Under the pieces are notes generated by a model. It saw nothing but the letters and a program-made list of their open reading frames with translations. It searched no databases and was not told where the DNA came from. A stretch of DNA of 57,285 nucleotides from Myxococcota bacterium (GTDB lineage: Bacteria > Myxococcota_A > UBA9160 > UBA6930). Shown piece by piece: positions 43,040-51,337 of the stretch. The position numbers and the translations under genes were made by a program. The stretch is taken from NCBI GenBank assembly GCA_028277885.1, contig JANQFK010000001.1, positions 1-57,285 of the forward strand, written 5' to 3'. The stretch's first letter is position 1; every line of letters starts with the position of its first letter.

Positions 43040-44329
43040 ATGCCGGCTCCGAAGCGCGCCCGAGCGCGGCTCCGATGCACTCCCTCGCTCCGGACGCTCC
43101 GACGGGCGCTTCCGGCGTTGCTCGCCGGCGTCTTGGGCGTCCTCGCGAGCGCGCCGCCCGCCGCGGGCCAGGAAGGCAACGGGCGCGTCGAGGTCGTGGA
43201 CCTCGTCCCCGAGGAGAGCGCGAGCTTCCGCCTGTCGCGCGTCTTCGCCTGGCTGCGTCCCGGCCACAACTTCGAGGAGCGCACCCTCACCGTCGAGACC
43301 ACGCCGCCCGGCGCGAACCTCGACCTCTTCTACATCCGCGCGAACTTCCAGAAGCGCTACCAGCAGAGCGTGGCGCCCGCCCGCGTGCTGCTGCCGCGGC
43401 GCTTCGAGGCCGGGCCCCGCGACGCCGTCACGGTGCGCGCGTTCCTGGAGGGCTACCGGCAGCGGGAGGTGACGGTTCGCGTCTCCTCTCCCCAGGACCG
43501 CATCCACCTCGATCTCGATCCGCTGCCCAACGAGCTCGTGCGCGTCGGCCACACCTACTTCGCGGGCCGCACGGAGCTCGCCTTCCTCACCCGCGAGGTG
43601 CTGACCGTGCGGGTGCAGGAGCGCGACGGGGGCTTCAACGTGATCCTCGCCGAGACGGCGCGGAACGCCGAGGCCCGCGAGTCCCTGGACGGCATCCGCA
43701 GCCCGTGGATCGAGTCCGTGGAGACGCTCCAGCTGGGCGAGGACCTGCTGGTGCGGGTGGCGACGACCGAGCCGCTCACGAGCGCCGGCCTGCAGCTGCG
43801 CTCGCGCCAGTCCCGCGACGACCTGCGCGACCTCTACGTCTACTCCGTCGACATGGTGCCCGGGGACGGGGGCGCCGATGCGGTGCGCCGCGCCCGGGCC
43901 GCCCTGGCGCGCCTCGGACCGGCCCACGTGGGTGCCTGCCCCCTGGCCTTCGACGAGGAGCTGCGCGACGCCCTCGACGGCGCGGCGCTCTCCCGGGCCC
44001 TGGCCCCCCGCGGCGCCTTCACCGACCCGTACCTGCGCGCGGCCATGAAGCGCCTGGGCGAGATCTCGCCCGGCGGCCGCATCGCGATGCTCGACGGCTC
44101 GCGCTTCGATCCCGCGAGCCCCATCGAGCTGGCGGCGGCGCTCAGCCAGGCCGCCGAGGCGAGCGGCTACCTCGCGCTGCTGCGCAGCTTCGTGGGCGAG
44201 ATGGAGAGCGGCGCCCACCGCCGGCGCGCACTGCACAGCCTGCTGGCGCCGGAGGTGAGTCCGTCGCGCTTCCAGTCCGCGCTCGAGCGCGCCGCCGGCG
44301 CGGAGCAGCGCTGCCGCGGCGGCTCCTGA
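43040..44329 (+). CDS. Secreted protein of unknown function
   Basis: A 429-residue exported protein with signal peptide (LPALLAGVLGVLASAPPAAG). The N-terminal half looks beta-rich, for example FEERTLTVETTPPGANLDLF and REVTVRVSSPQDRIHLDLD; the former resembles PEGA-type surface domains. The C-terminal half is helical (LSQAAEASGYLALLRSF). No family is firmly recognised. It sits after the anti-sigma gene, 85 nt away, with its own TACCCT -10-like box at 43025-43030. It may be an envelope target of the sigma factor. Confidence 0.78.
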   Translation: MPAPKRARARLRCTPSLRTLRRALPALLAGVLGVLASAPPAAGQEGNGRVEVVDLVPEESASFRLSRVFAWLRPGHNFEERTLTVETTPPGANLDLFYIRANFQKRYQQSVAPARVLLPRRFEAGPRDAVTVRAFLEGYRQREVTVRVSSPQDRIHLDLDPLPNELVRVGHTYFAGRTELAFLTREVLTVRVQERDGGFNVILAETARNAEARESLDGIRSPWIESVETLQLGEDLLVRVATTEPLTSAGLQLRSRQSRDDLRDLYVYSVDMVPGDGGADAVRRARAALARLGPAHVGACPLAFDEELRDALDGAALSRALAPRGAFTDPYLRAAMKRLGEISPGGRIAMLDGSRFDPASPIELAAALSQAAEASGYLALLRSFVGEMESGAHRRRALHSLLAPEVSPSRFQSALERAAGAEQRCRGGS

Positions 44330-44432
44330 GCGGCGCGTCCGTTCCGCCGCGGGCGCGTCGCCCGCTGCGCCGGATTGGCGCCGCCCCGCGCCGCCGCTAG
44401 CCTCGCCTCGCTCCGGTCCCGACGGGGTCTCG

Positions 44433-45173
44433 ATGGCCCGTCGCACTCCTCCCCTCCGCCCTCTCCGTCCCCTCGGTTGGGAGGGTCCCCGCGAGCGTCT
44501 CGAGCGCCTCGGCGCCGAGGCGCTCTCCGATGCGGAGCTGGTGGCGCTGCTGCTGCGCACCGGCGCCCGACACGGCGCGGCGGGCGCCCTCGCCGAGCGG
44601 CTCCTGGAGCGGCACGGTGGCCTGCGCGGCCTGGCGGCCGCGCTGCCGGGAGAGCCCGCCGGCGTGGCGGGCATCGGCCGCGCCAAGCGCGCCAGCCTGG
44701 TCGCGGCGCTCGAGCTGGGCCGCCGCGTCGCGTCCCGCCGCTTGGAGGCCGGCGACGCGGTGCGCAGCCCCGCCGACGTGCACCGGCACTTCCATCCGCG
44801 CCTGCGCGACGCGCCCCACGAGCGCTTCCTGGTGCTGCTGCTCGACGGCCGCCACCGGGTGCGGCGCGAGGTGCTCACCTCCCTCGGCACCCTGACCGCC
44901 AGCCTGGTGCACCCGCGCGAGGTGTTCCGGCCGGCGCTCCGGGAGGGGGCCGCGGCGCTGATCCTGGTGCACAACCATCCCAGCGGCGACCCCACCCCGA
45001 GCGCAGAGGACCGGCAGGTCACCCGCCGGCTCGTCGAGGCCGGGGAGCTCCTCGGGGTGCCCGTCCTCGACCACGTGGTGGTGGCCGAGCGGGGCTACGT
45101 GAGCCTGCGCGAGGCCGGGGTGATCGAGCCCGGCGCTAAGGCGAAGGGACCGTCCGGCCGATGCCCTCCCTGA
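44433..45173 (+). CDS. radC: RadC-family JAB-domain protein
   Basis: A 246-residue RadC/DUF2466 protein. The N-terminal helix-hairpin-helix part contains PRERLERLGAEALSDAELVALLLRTG and GVAGIGRAKRASLVAALELG. The C-terminal JAB1/MPN metalloprotease-like fold has HNHPSGDPTPS (His180, His182, Asp186 region) and a second-sphere LLGVPVLDHVVV. RadC is not in fact proven to act in DNA repair. A TAGCCT box at 44398-44403 precedes it. The PilZ gene starts 4 nt later. Confidence 0.92.
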   Translation: MARRTPPLRPLRPLGWEGPRERLERLGAEALSDAELVALLLRTGARHGAAGALAERLLERHGGLRGLAAALPGEPAGVAGIGRAKRASLVAALELGRRVASRRLEAGDAVRSPADVHRHFHPRLRDAPHERFLVLLLDGRHRVRREVLTSLGTLTASLVHPREVFRPALREGAAALILVHNHPSGDPTPSAEDRQVTRRLVEAGELLGVPVLDHVVVAERGYVSLREAGVIEPGAKAKGPSGRCPP

Positions 45174-45177
45174 GGCC

Positions 45178-45546
45178 ATGTCCGACCCGAACTCGGAGCG
45201 CCGCATCCCGGTCGTCGAGCGCCGCAAGTCGGAGCGCGCGCCCATCGAGGTGCGCGTCGACTACTCCACCGTGGACGACTTCTTCTCCGAGTTCACCCAG
45301 AACATCAACGAGGGCGGCATGTTCATCGAGACCGACTCGCCGGCGGAGCTCGAGTCCCAGGTGCAGCTGGAGTTCACGCTGCCCGGGGACTCGGAGCCCG
45401 TGAAGGCGACGGGGCGCGTCGTGCGCGTCACCCCGGGCGGGCAGGGCGAGGCGCGCGGGATGGCGGTGGAGTTCGAGGAGCTCGACCCGGACACGCGGGC
45501 GCGCATCAACGCCATCGTCCTGCAGCTGCGTACGCAGCCTCGGTAG
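45178..45546 (+). CDS. PilZ-domain protein (cyclic-di-GMP receptor-like)
   Basis: A 122-residue stand-alone PilZ domain. RRKSERAPIEVRVDYS carries the Arg-rich cyclic-di-GMP loop and NINEGGMFIETD corresponds to the conserved D/N-xSxxG motif with Asn in place of Asp. It most resembles the short PilZ proteins of myxobacteria and other deltaproteobacteria. It may respond to the HD-GYP phosphodiesterase product pool at 19-21 kb. It starts 4 nt after radC, indicating an operon. Confidence 0.9.
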   Translation: MSDPNSERRIPVVERRKSERAPIEVRVDYSTVDDFFSEFTQNINEGGMFIETDSPAELESQVQLEFTLPGDSEPVKATGRVVRVTPGGQGEARGMAVEFEELDPDTRARINAIVLQLRTQPR

Positions 45547-45583
45547 GGGCTCCTCGGCGCGAGGCCCTCGGTGCGAGCCGGGT

Positions 45584-45730
45584 GGAGCCGGGTAGGGGTG
45601 TTCTCCGGCGAATGGCTCGCGCGGGCGGTCTGGATCGCCGTGCCGTGACCCGCTCGTGCTCGTCCTGGGGCCGTGCCGCCGGCGGGGGCGCTGCGCTCTA
45701 GTTCGCCTCCGAACACCCCTACCCGGCTCC
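45584..45730. repeat. 147-bp inverted-repeat element (MITE-like)
   Basis: Two perfect 20-bp inverted arms, 45584-45603 and 45711-45730, flank 107 nt. Pairing continues inward after 3 mismatches for 6 more bp (GGCGAA with TTCGCC). It lies between the convergent PilZ and ssb genes. No coding potential is seen and no target duplication is obvious. It could be a non-autonomous transposon relic or an RNA structure. Confidence 0.8.
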
Positions 45731-45873
45731 GTACGACGCTAGCTTCCGTCTAGGCAAGGCACCTGATGCAGAGCCTCGCGACGGAGCGGAGCGCGCCCGC
45801 CGAAGGCGGGCGACGCGAGCCAGGGCTTCGCGCTCGATCGTCTCGCGTCGCGAGCGCCTGCCGGGCGCGCGCA

Positions 45874-45903
45874 GCGCGGCGGCCGGGGTTCCGGCCGCCG
45901 CGC
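45874..45903 (-). terminator. Hairpin terminator-like structure after ssb
   Basis: Perfect 13-bp G+C stem (45874-45886 with 45891-45903) and 4-nt loop, about 10 nt beyond the ssb stop. No U-tract. Confidence 0.6.
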
Positions 45904-45912
45904 GGAGTTCGA

Positions 45913-46335
<423 letters not shown>

Positions 46336-46532
46336 GGGCGATTTCTCCGTCGAGGATTGGGGGTGGGGGGAGGAGGTTCCCCATCATCCCGCCCGGCGAC
46401 CACGGCGTCAAGCATTCCTCGTCGCCGTCGGGTGCGGATCGGGACGGCGTTTGGCGGGGTTCGGAGACCGACGGTGGCGGCGTGTACGGCGCTTCACGGG
46501 AGCGTTAGATTCTGCCAGCGCGAGGCCAGGCC

Positions 46533-47300
46533 GTGATCTACGTCCTCCGGTACCTGCTGCTGCTCCTCTACACGCTCTTCTGGGGCAGCGTCGCCGTCCT
46601 GCTGGCGGTCGTGGACCGCAGCGGGCGCGGCGTGATCTGGGTGGGGCGCAACTGGGTGCGCTGGATCGACGCGAGCTGCGGGATCCGCATCGAGGCCGAG
46701 GGCCTGGAGAACCTGGAGCCCGGCCAGCCCTACGTCTTCATGACGAACCACCAGAGCGCGGTGGACGTCGCGGCCATCATCGCGACGATCCCCGGGGACG
46801 ACTGGCGCTTCGTGGCCAAGCGCGAGCTGACCTGGATCCCGTTCTTCGGCTGGGCGCTGGCGCTGCACCGCCACGTGATCGTGGACCGCCGCGACAACGC
46901 GCGCGCCGTGCGCAGCATGAAGCGTGCCGCCGAGCGGATCCGCTCGGGAACCAGCGTGATCATCTTTCCCGAGGGCACGCGCAGCCCCATCGGCGAGCTG
47001 CGCGCCTTCAAGAGCGGCGGCTTCCACCTGGCGATCCAGGCCCAGGTCCCCATCGCGCCCGCCACGATCTCGGGGAGCCACCACATCACGCCCAAGGGGT
47101 CGCTGCGCATCGAGAGCGGCCTGGTGAAGATCGTGTACGGCGAGCCCATCCCCACCGCGGGCCTGGGGGTGGAGGACCGCCACGCGCTCAAGCGGCGGGT
47201 GCACGACGCGATCGCGCGCGGCTACGACCGCGAGCTCCAGGGGCCCCTCCATCCGCAGGAGGAGCCCGTCCCGGAGCACCGGGGCCCGAGCGCGGCCTGA
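46533..47300 (+). CDS. plsC: 1-acyl-sn-glycerol-3-phosphate acyltransferase (PlsC-like)
   Basis: A 255-residue acyltransferase. An N-terminal membrane segment (LLLLLYTLFWGSVAVLLAVV) precedes the HX4D catalytic motif (His73, Asp78 in NHQSAVD) and FPEGTRS for glycerol phosphate binding. It acylates lysophosphatidic acid in phospholipid synthesis. GTG at 46533 is the start because the membrane segment follows directly; a TAGATT -10-like box lies at 46506-46511. ftsK follows about 180 nt later. Confidence 0.93.
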   Translation: MIYVLRYLLLLLYTLFWGSVAVLLAVVDRSGRGVIWVGRNWVRWIDASCGIRIEAEGLENLEPGQPYVFMTNHQSAVDVAAIIATIPGDDWRFVAKRELTWIPFFGWALALHRHVIVDRRDNARAVRSMKRAAERIRSGTSVIIFPEGTRSPIGELRAFKSGGFHLAIQAQVPIAPATISGSHHITPKGSLRIESGLVKIVYGEPIPTAGLGVEDRHALKRRVHDAIARGYDRELQGPLHPQEEPVPEHRGPSAA

Positions 47301-47305
47301 TCCGC

Positions 47306-47335
47306 TTGACGCCCGGCGCGCGGCGCCGGTACCCT
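47306..47335 (+). promoter_or_regulatory. Putative promoter for ftsK
   Basis: TTGACG at 47306-47311, 18-nt spacer, TACCCT at 47330-47335. Confidence 0.45.
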
Positions 47336-47482
47336 CGCTCCGTTGCCCATCCGGGGGGGTGAGGGCATGTGGGCAGAGGACCGATCGCTCGCGCGGTCGC
47401 GCTCCGTTCCATCCGTGTTCGTGCGTGCCGTGTTCGTGCGCGACCGCGGTCGCGCGTGCCGGCGCCACGGCGGTGGGCTCTG

Positions 47483-49894
47483 ATGGCGCGCGCCGCTTCG
47501 CGCTCGGCGAGGTCCCGTCGCGCCGCGGCCGCCGAGCCGCGCTTCGCGCCGGGCGGCGTGGTGCTCGAGGGGCTCGGCATCCTGCTCCTCGCCCTGGGCG
47601 CCATCGCGAGCCTCGCCCTCGCCACCTACCACCCCGCGGATCCGGCCTTCTCCCTCGAGGCGGTGGAGAACGCGGCGGGCGCCGCCGGCGCGACCCTCGC
47701 CGCGCTCCTCGTCGGTGGGCTCGGCTCGGGCGCGCTGGTGCTCGTGGTGGGCGTGATCGTGCTGGGCGGCCGCCTCGTGGTGGGCCAGGGCTTCCCGAGC
47801 CTGGCGTCGCGCTTCTGGATCGCCGCCGCGCTGCTGCTGCTGGCCGGCTCCACCCTGCCGCCCCTGCTGCGCGAGCTGGCGCCCGGGCGCTTCGAGCTGG
47901 GGCACGGCGGGGCCCTGGGGACGCGCCTCGCCGCCGCCCAGGTGGCGCTCTTCAAGCCGCTCGGCGCCACGCTGCTGAACGGCCTGCTCGCCCTGGTGGG
48001 GGCCCTGGGCCTCTTCGGGATTCCCCTCGGCGCGGCGCTGCGGCTCGCTGGGGCGGCGGGCGCGGCGCTGGGCCGCGGCGTGCGGCGCATCGCCCTCGCG
48101 CTGGCGGCGGGTGCCGCGGCGGTGGGGCTCGGGCTCGTGTCCGGGCTCCGCGGGGTCCAGGGGGCCCTCCAGCGCGGCGTCGCGGGCATCGGGGTGTGGC
48201 GCGAGCAGCGCGCCCGGCGCCTGCGGGTCTCCGCCATGCGCGAGACCGAGGCGCCGGAGCCCCTCGAGGAGGCCGTGGGCGAGGCCCTCGGCGAGGTGCG
48301 CCGCAGCCGCCGGGCCAAGGGGGCGGCGCCGGACATCGTGGACCATCGCGACGAGGTGGCGAAGCCCGAGCAGGAGGAGTTCGCCTTCGCCGAGCCCCGC
48401 CCCTCGGGCCCCTACGAGCTGCCCGACGTCGGCATCTTCCAGGCGGCCCCCGCCGGCGCGCGCCGCTACGACCGCGAGAGCCTGATCATGAACTCGCGGA
48501 TCCTGGAGAAGAAGCTCCAGGACTTCGGCGTCTCGGGCCGCGTCGTGACGGTCCACCCGGGCCCGGTCATCACGATGTACGAGTACGAGCCGGCGTCGGG
48601 CGTGAAGGTGAACCGGATCGTCAACCTCGCCGACGATCTGGCCCTCGCGCTGCGCGCGCTCTCGGTGCGCATCATCGCGCCGATCCCGGGCAAGTCCGTG
48701 GTCGGCATCGAGGTGCCGAACCCCGAGCGCGAGGTGGTCTACATCCGCGACCTGCTCGAGTCCAAGTCCTTCCGCAACAGCGGCTCCCGGCTCACCATCG
48801 CGCTCGGCAAGGACATCTTCGGCAACCCCATCGAGGCCGACCTCGCCGTGATGCCCCATCTGCTGGTGGCGGGCGCCACGGGCACCGGCAAGAGCGTGTT
48901 CCTGAACTCGCTGCTCTGCTCGATCCTGTGCCGCGCCGCGCCCGACGACGTGAAGCTGCTGCTGATCGATCCGAAGCTCCTCGAGCTCTCGATCTACGAG
49001 GGCATCCCGCACCTGATCGCCGACGTGGTGACGAACCCGAAGCGGGCCGCCGCGGCGCTGATGGGCATCGTCAAGAAGATGGAGGAGCGCTACCAGCGCA
49101 TGGCCGCCCTCGGCGTGCGCAACATCCGCCAGTACAACGAGCGGGTGGACCGCGAGCTCGAGGCCGGCAACGAGACCTTCCGCCTGCGGCGCAAGCCCGG
49201 CGAGGAGGAGGGCGAGGAGGTGCGCTTCGAGCGCATCCCCTACATCGTGGTGGTGATCGACGAGCTCGCGGACCTGATGGTGGTGTGCGCCCGGGACGTC
49301 GAGGAGTCGCTCCAGCGCCTGGCCCAGATGGCCCGGGCGGCGGGCATCCACCTGGTGCTCGCCACCCAGCGGCCGAGCGTCGACGTGCTCACGGGCATCA
49401 TCAAGGCGAACTTCCCCTCGCGCATCTCCTTCCAGGTCTCCTCGCGCACGGACTCGCGGACCATCCTCGACCACAACGGCGCCGAGCACCTGCTGGGCCA
49501 GGGCGACATGCTGTTCCTGCCGCCGGGCACGGCGAAGCTCCAGCGGCTCCACGGGCCCTTCGTGTCCGAGGCCGAGGTGAAGCAGCTGGTGGAGTTCCTG
49601 CGCACCCAGGGCTCGCCCGAGTTCGACGACGACCTGCTGCGCCTGAAGGAGGAGAGCGACGCCCGGGAGGAGCGCGGCGAGGAGGTGGACGAGCTCTACG
49701 ACCGCGCCGTCGAGATCGTGGCCGAGACCCGCAACGCCTCCATCTCCTACGTCCAGCGCCGCCTCAAGGTGGGCTACAACCGCGCCGCGCGCATGATCGA
49801 GCAGATGGAGCTGGAGGGCGTGATCGGCCCCCAGGAGGGCACCAAGCCCCGCGAGGTCTTCGTCCGCCCCATCGGCGCGGACATGGTCGAATAG
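47483..49894 (+). CDS. ftsK: DNA translocase FtsK
   Basis: An 803-residue DNA translocase for chromosome segregation at the septum. Four or five N-terminal membrane segments occupy residues ~25-215, followed by a charged linker. The motor has an alpha domain with VHPGPVITMYEYEP, Walker A AGATGTGKS (463-471), Walker B VVVIDELADLM and ATQRPSVDVLTG. The gamma winged-helix domain (SYVQRRLKVGYNRAARMIEQM) ends near the C-terminus. ATG at 47483 is chosen; an in-frame GTG at 47369 is less likely because its extension is Arg-rich and unlike family N-termini. lolA follows in the same direction. Confidence 0.95.
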   Translation: MARAASRSARSRRAAAAEPRFAPGGVVLEGLGILLLALGAIASLALATYHPADPAFSLEAVENAAGAAGATLAALLVGGLGSGALVLVVGVIVLGGRLVVGQGFPSLASRFWIAAALLLLAGSTLPPLLRELAPGRFELGHGGALGTRLAAAQVALFKPLGATLLNGLLALVGALGLFGIPLGAALRLAGAAGAALGRGVRRIALALAAGAAAVGLGLVSGLRGVQGALQRGVAGIGVWREQRARRLRVSAMRETEAPEPLEEAVGEALGEVRRSRRAKGAAPDIVDHRDEVAKPEQEEFAFAEPRPSGPYELPDVGIFQAAPAGARRYDRESLIMNSRILEKKLQDFGVSGRVVTVHPGPVITMYEYEPASGVKVNRIVNLADDLALALRALSVRIIAPIPGKSVVGIEVPNPEREVVYIRDLLESKSFRNSGSRLTIALGKDIFGNPIEADLAVMPHLLVAGATGTGKSVFLNSLLCSILCRAAPDDVKLLLIDPKLLELSIYEGIPHLIADVVTNPKRAAAALMGIVKKMEERYQRMAALGVRNIRQYNERVDRELEAGNETFRLRRKPGEEEGEEVRFERIPYIVVVIDELADLMVVCARDVEESLQRLAQMARAAGIHLVLATQRPSVDVLTGIIKANFPSRISFQVSSRTDSRTILDHNGAEHLLGQGDMLFLPPGTAKLQRLHGPFVSEAEVKQLVEFLRTQGSPEFDDDLLRLKEESDAREERGEEVDELYDRAVEIVAETRNASISYVQRRLKVGYNRAARMIEQMELEGVIGPQEGTKPREVFVRPIGADMVE

Positions 49895-49921
49895 AGCCCC
49901 CTGGCGGCCGTCGAAGCCCGC

Positions 49922-50656
49922 GTGCCCCGAGCGTTCCCCGTAGCCCCGTTCCTGGCCCTGCTCCTGGCCGCGGCCCCCGCCGCGAGCGCCGGAGGGACGG
50001 AGCCGGGTGCGTCCGGCCAGCCGCCGGCGCGGCAGGCCGCGACGACCGGGGAGGCGCCGGACTGCGCCGAGGCCCTGGCCGGCCGGGTGCAGTCCCACTA
50101 CGAGACCGTTCGCGACCTCCAGGCCGACTTCGTGCAGAACACGCGCAGCGTGGCCTTCGCGGGGGGCAGCGGGCTCGACGCCGCGCCGGCCCGGGGCCGG
50201 GTGCACTTCGCGAAGCCCGGCCGCATGCGCTGGGAGTACCGCGAGCCCGAGCCGAGCCTGGTGGTGAGCGACGGCGCCACGCTCTGGATCCACGACCCGG
50301 TCGCCAAGGAGGTGCAGGTGCTGCCCGTGGGCGCCGGCTTCCTGTCCGGCGCGGCCATCCAGTTCCTGCTGGGGGAGGGGAAGCTCCTCGGCAGCTTCCG
50401 GGTCTCGGCCCGGAGCTGTGACGCGCCCGCCACCCTGGTGCTGCACCCCCTGGAGCCTTCCACCTACGAGCGCCTCGAGCTGGTGGTGGACGTCGAGACC
50501 GGCGCCATCCGCGAGACCGTGGTGCTGGACCTGTTCGGCAACCGTACCGAGGTGGCGTTCCGGGAGGTGGAGACCAACCGCGACCCGCCGGGCGAGCTGT
50601 TCCGCTTCGATCCGCCGGAGGGGACGCGCGTGCTCGAGCTGCCCGCCTCGCCCTGA
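49922..50656 (+). CDS. lolA: Outer-membrane lipoprotein carrier protein LolA
   Basis: A 244-residue periplasmic chaperone. Signal peptide FPVAPFLALLLAAAPAASAG, then the LolA fold: YETVRDLQADFVQNTRS, GRVHFAKPGRMRWEYREPEP, LVVSDGATLWIHDP and a late strand LVVDVETGAIRETVVLDLFG. It ferries lipoproteins from LolCDE to the outer membrane, which proves a diderm envelope. GTG at 49922 starts 27 nt after ftsK. An ftsK-lolA pair is common in deltaproteobacteria. Confidence 0.93.
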   Translation: MPRAFPVAPFLALLLAAAPAASAGGTEPGASGQPPARQAATTGEAPDCAEALAGRVQSHYETVRDLQADFVQNTRSVAFAGGSGLDAAPARGRVHFAKPGRMRWEYREPEPSLVVSDGATLWIHDPVAKEVQVLPVGAGFLSGAAIQFLLGEGKLLGSFRVSARSCDAPATLVLHPLEPSTYERLELVVDVETGAIRETVVLDLFGNRTEVAFREVETNRDPPGELFRFDPPEGTRVLELPASP

Positions 50657-51337
50657 GCGACGCGGAGCGCGGCCCCGGGGTGCGCGTCATCCCGCGGGGA
50701 GAGAGGGCGGGATCTTCCCAATCTGGGAAGCGCGCTACCGCGCTTCCACCGCTGCCGCAAAGTTCGGCGCAGCGACGAATCGCGCGGGCACGCCGGTGGT
50801 CTGCCGACACCGCGCAGTCAAAAAGGCGGCAACACGCGTGCAGCATCGCATCGCCGGGCGGCACCTCGCGCGTCATCCGCGCGAAGCGTCGGCGCCGCTC
50901 CGGCGGCAGCGGTCCGGCAGCCCCCCGGTCGTCGCGCCCCGCGGGCGGGCCGTCGGCCAGCCATGACCCGCGGGTGCCTCGTAGTTGACACCCGGAGCCT
51001 TTCCGATAGACTCTCGAAGTCCAAAAACGGTCGGGATTTCGAGGGGTTCGGGGCATCGAACCAGGTGGATGACGGGCGCACCCGGGCTGCGGGGGCGCCG
51101 CGAGAGGCGCTCTCTCCTTGGCGGAGAGGCGCCCTTTGCTTCTCCAGCCGATTCCGCCGACGATGAACCTTCGCCTCCGAAGCCCGTCCAAAACGGACGT
51201 GCAACAGCCCGCCCAAGCCCGCCCGCTGGCGTGGCGGGGGCGGCTAGGCTCCGGGAGCCGATGCTTCAAGGCCCGCGGCACAGCCCTTGCAGGATGCTGG
51301 GTGTCCCCACGGCGGGGAAGATCGAGGAGAGGGCTTG
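50657..51337. other. 681-nt intergenic region upstream of the proteasome operon
   Basis: No gene is seen. Two overlapping hairpins occur at 50714-50730 (CTTCCCA/TGGGAAG) and 50727-50746 (GAAGCGCG/CGCGCTTC); they share GAAG and cannot form together. The promoter at 50985-51012 gives a presumed leader of ~320 nt, which contains an imperfect hairpin at about 51096-51131. A further TAGGCT box lies at 51245-51250. Confidence 0.6.
50985..51012 (+). promoter_or_regulatory. Putative sigma70 promoter of the Pup-proteasome operon
   Basis: TTGACA at 50985-50990, 16-nt spacer and TAGACT at 51007-51012: the closest match to consensus in this window, ~325 nt before mpa. Confidence 0.65.

Noticed and set aside
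47222..50446. Long minus-strand open frame opposite ftsK and lolA
   Set aside because: Same high-G+C artefact; the plus strand encodes full-length FtsK and LolA.
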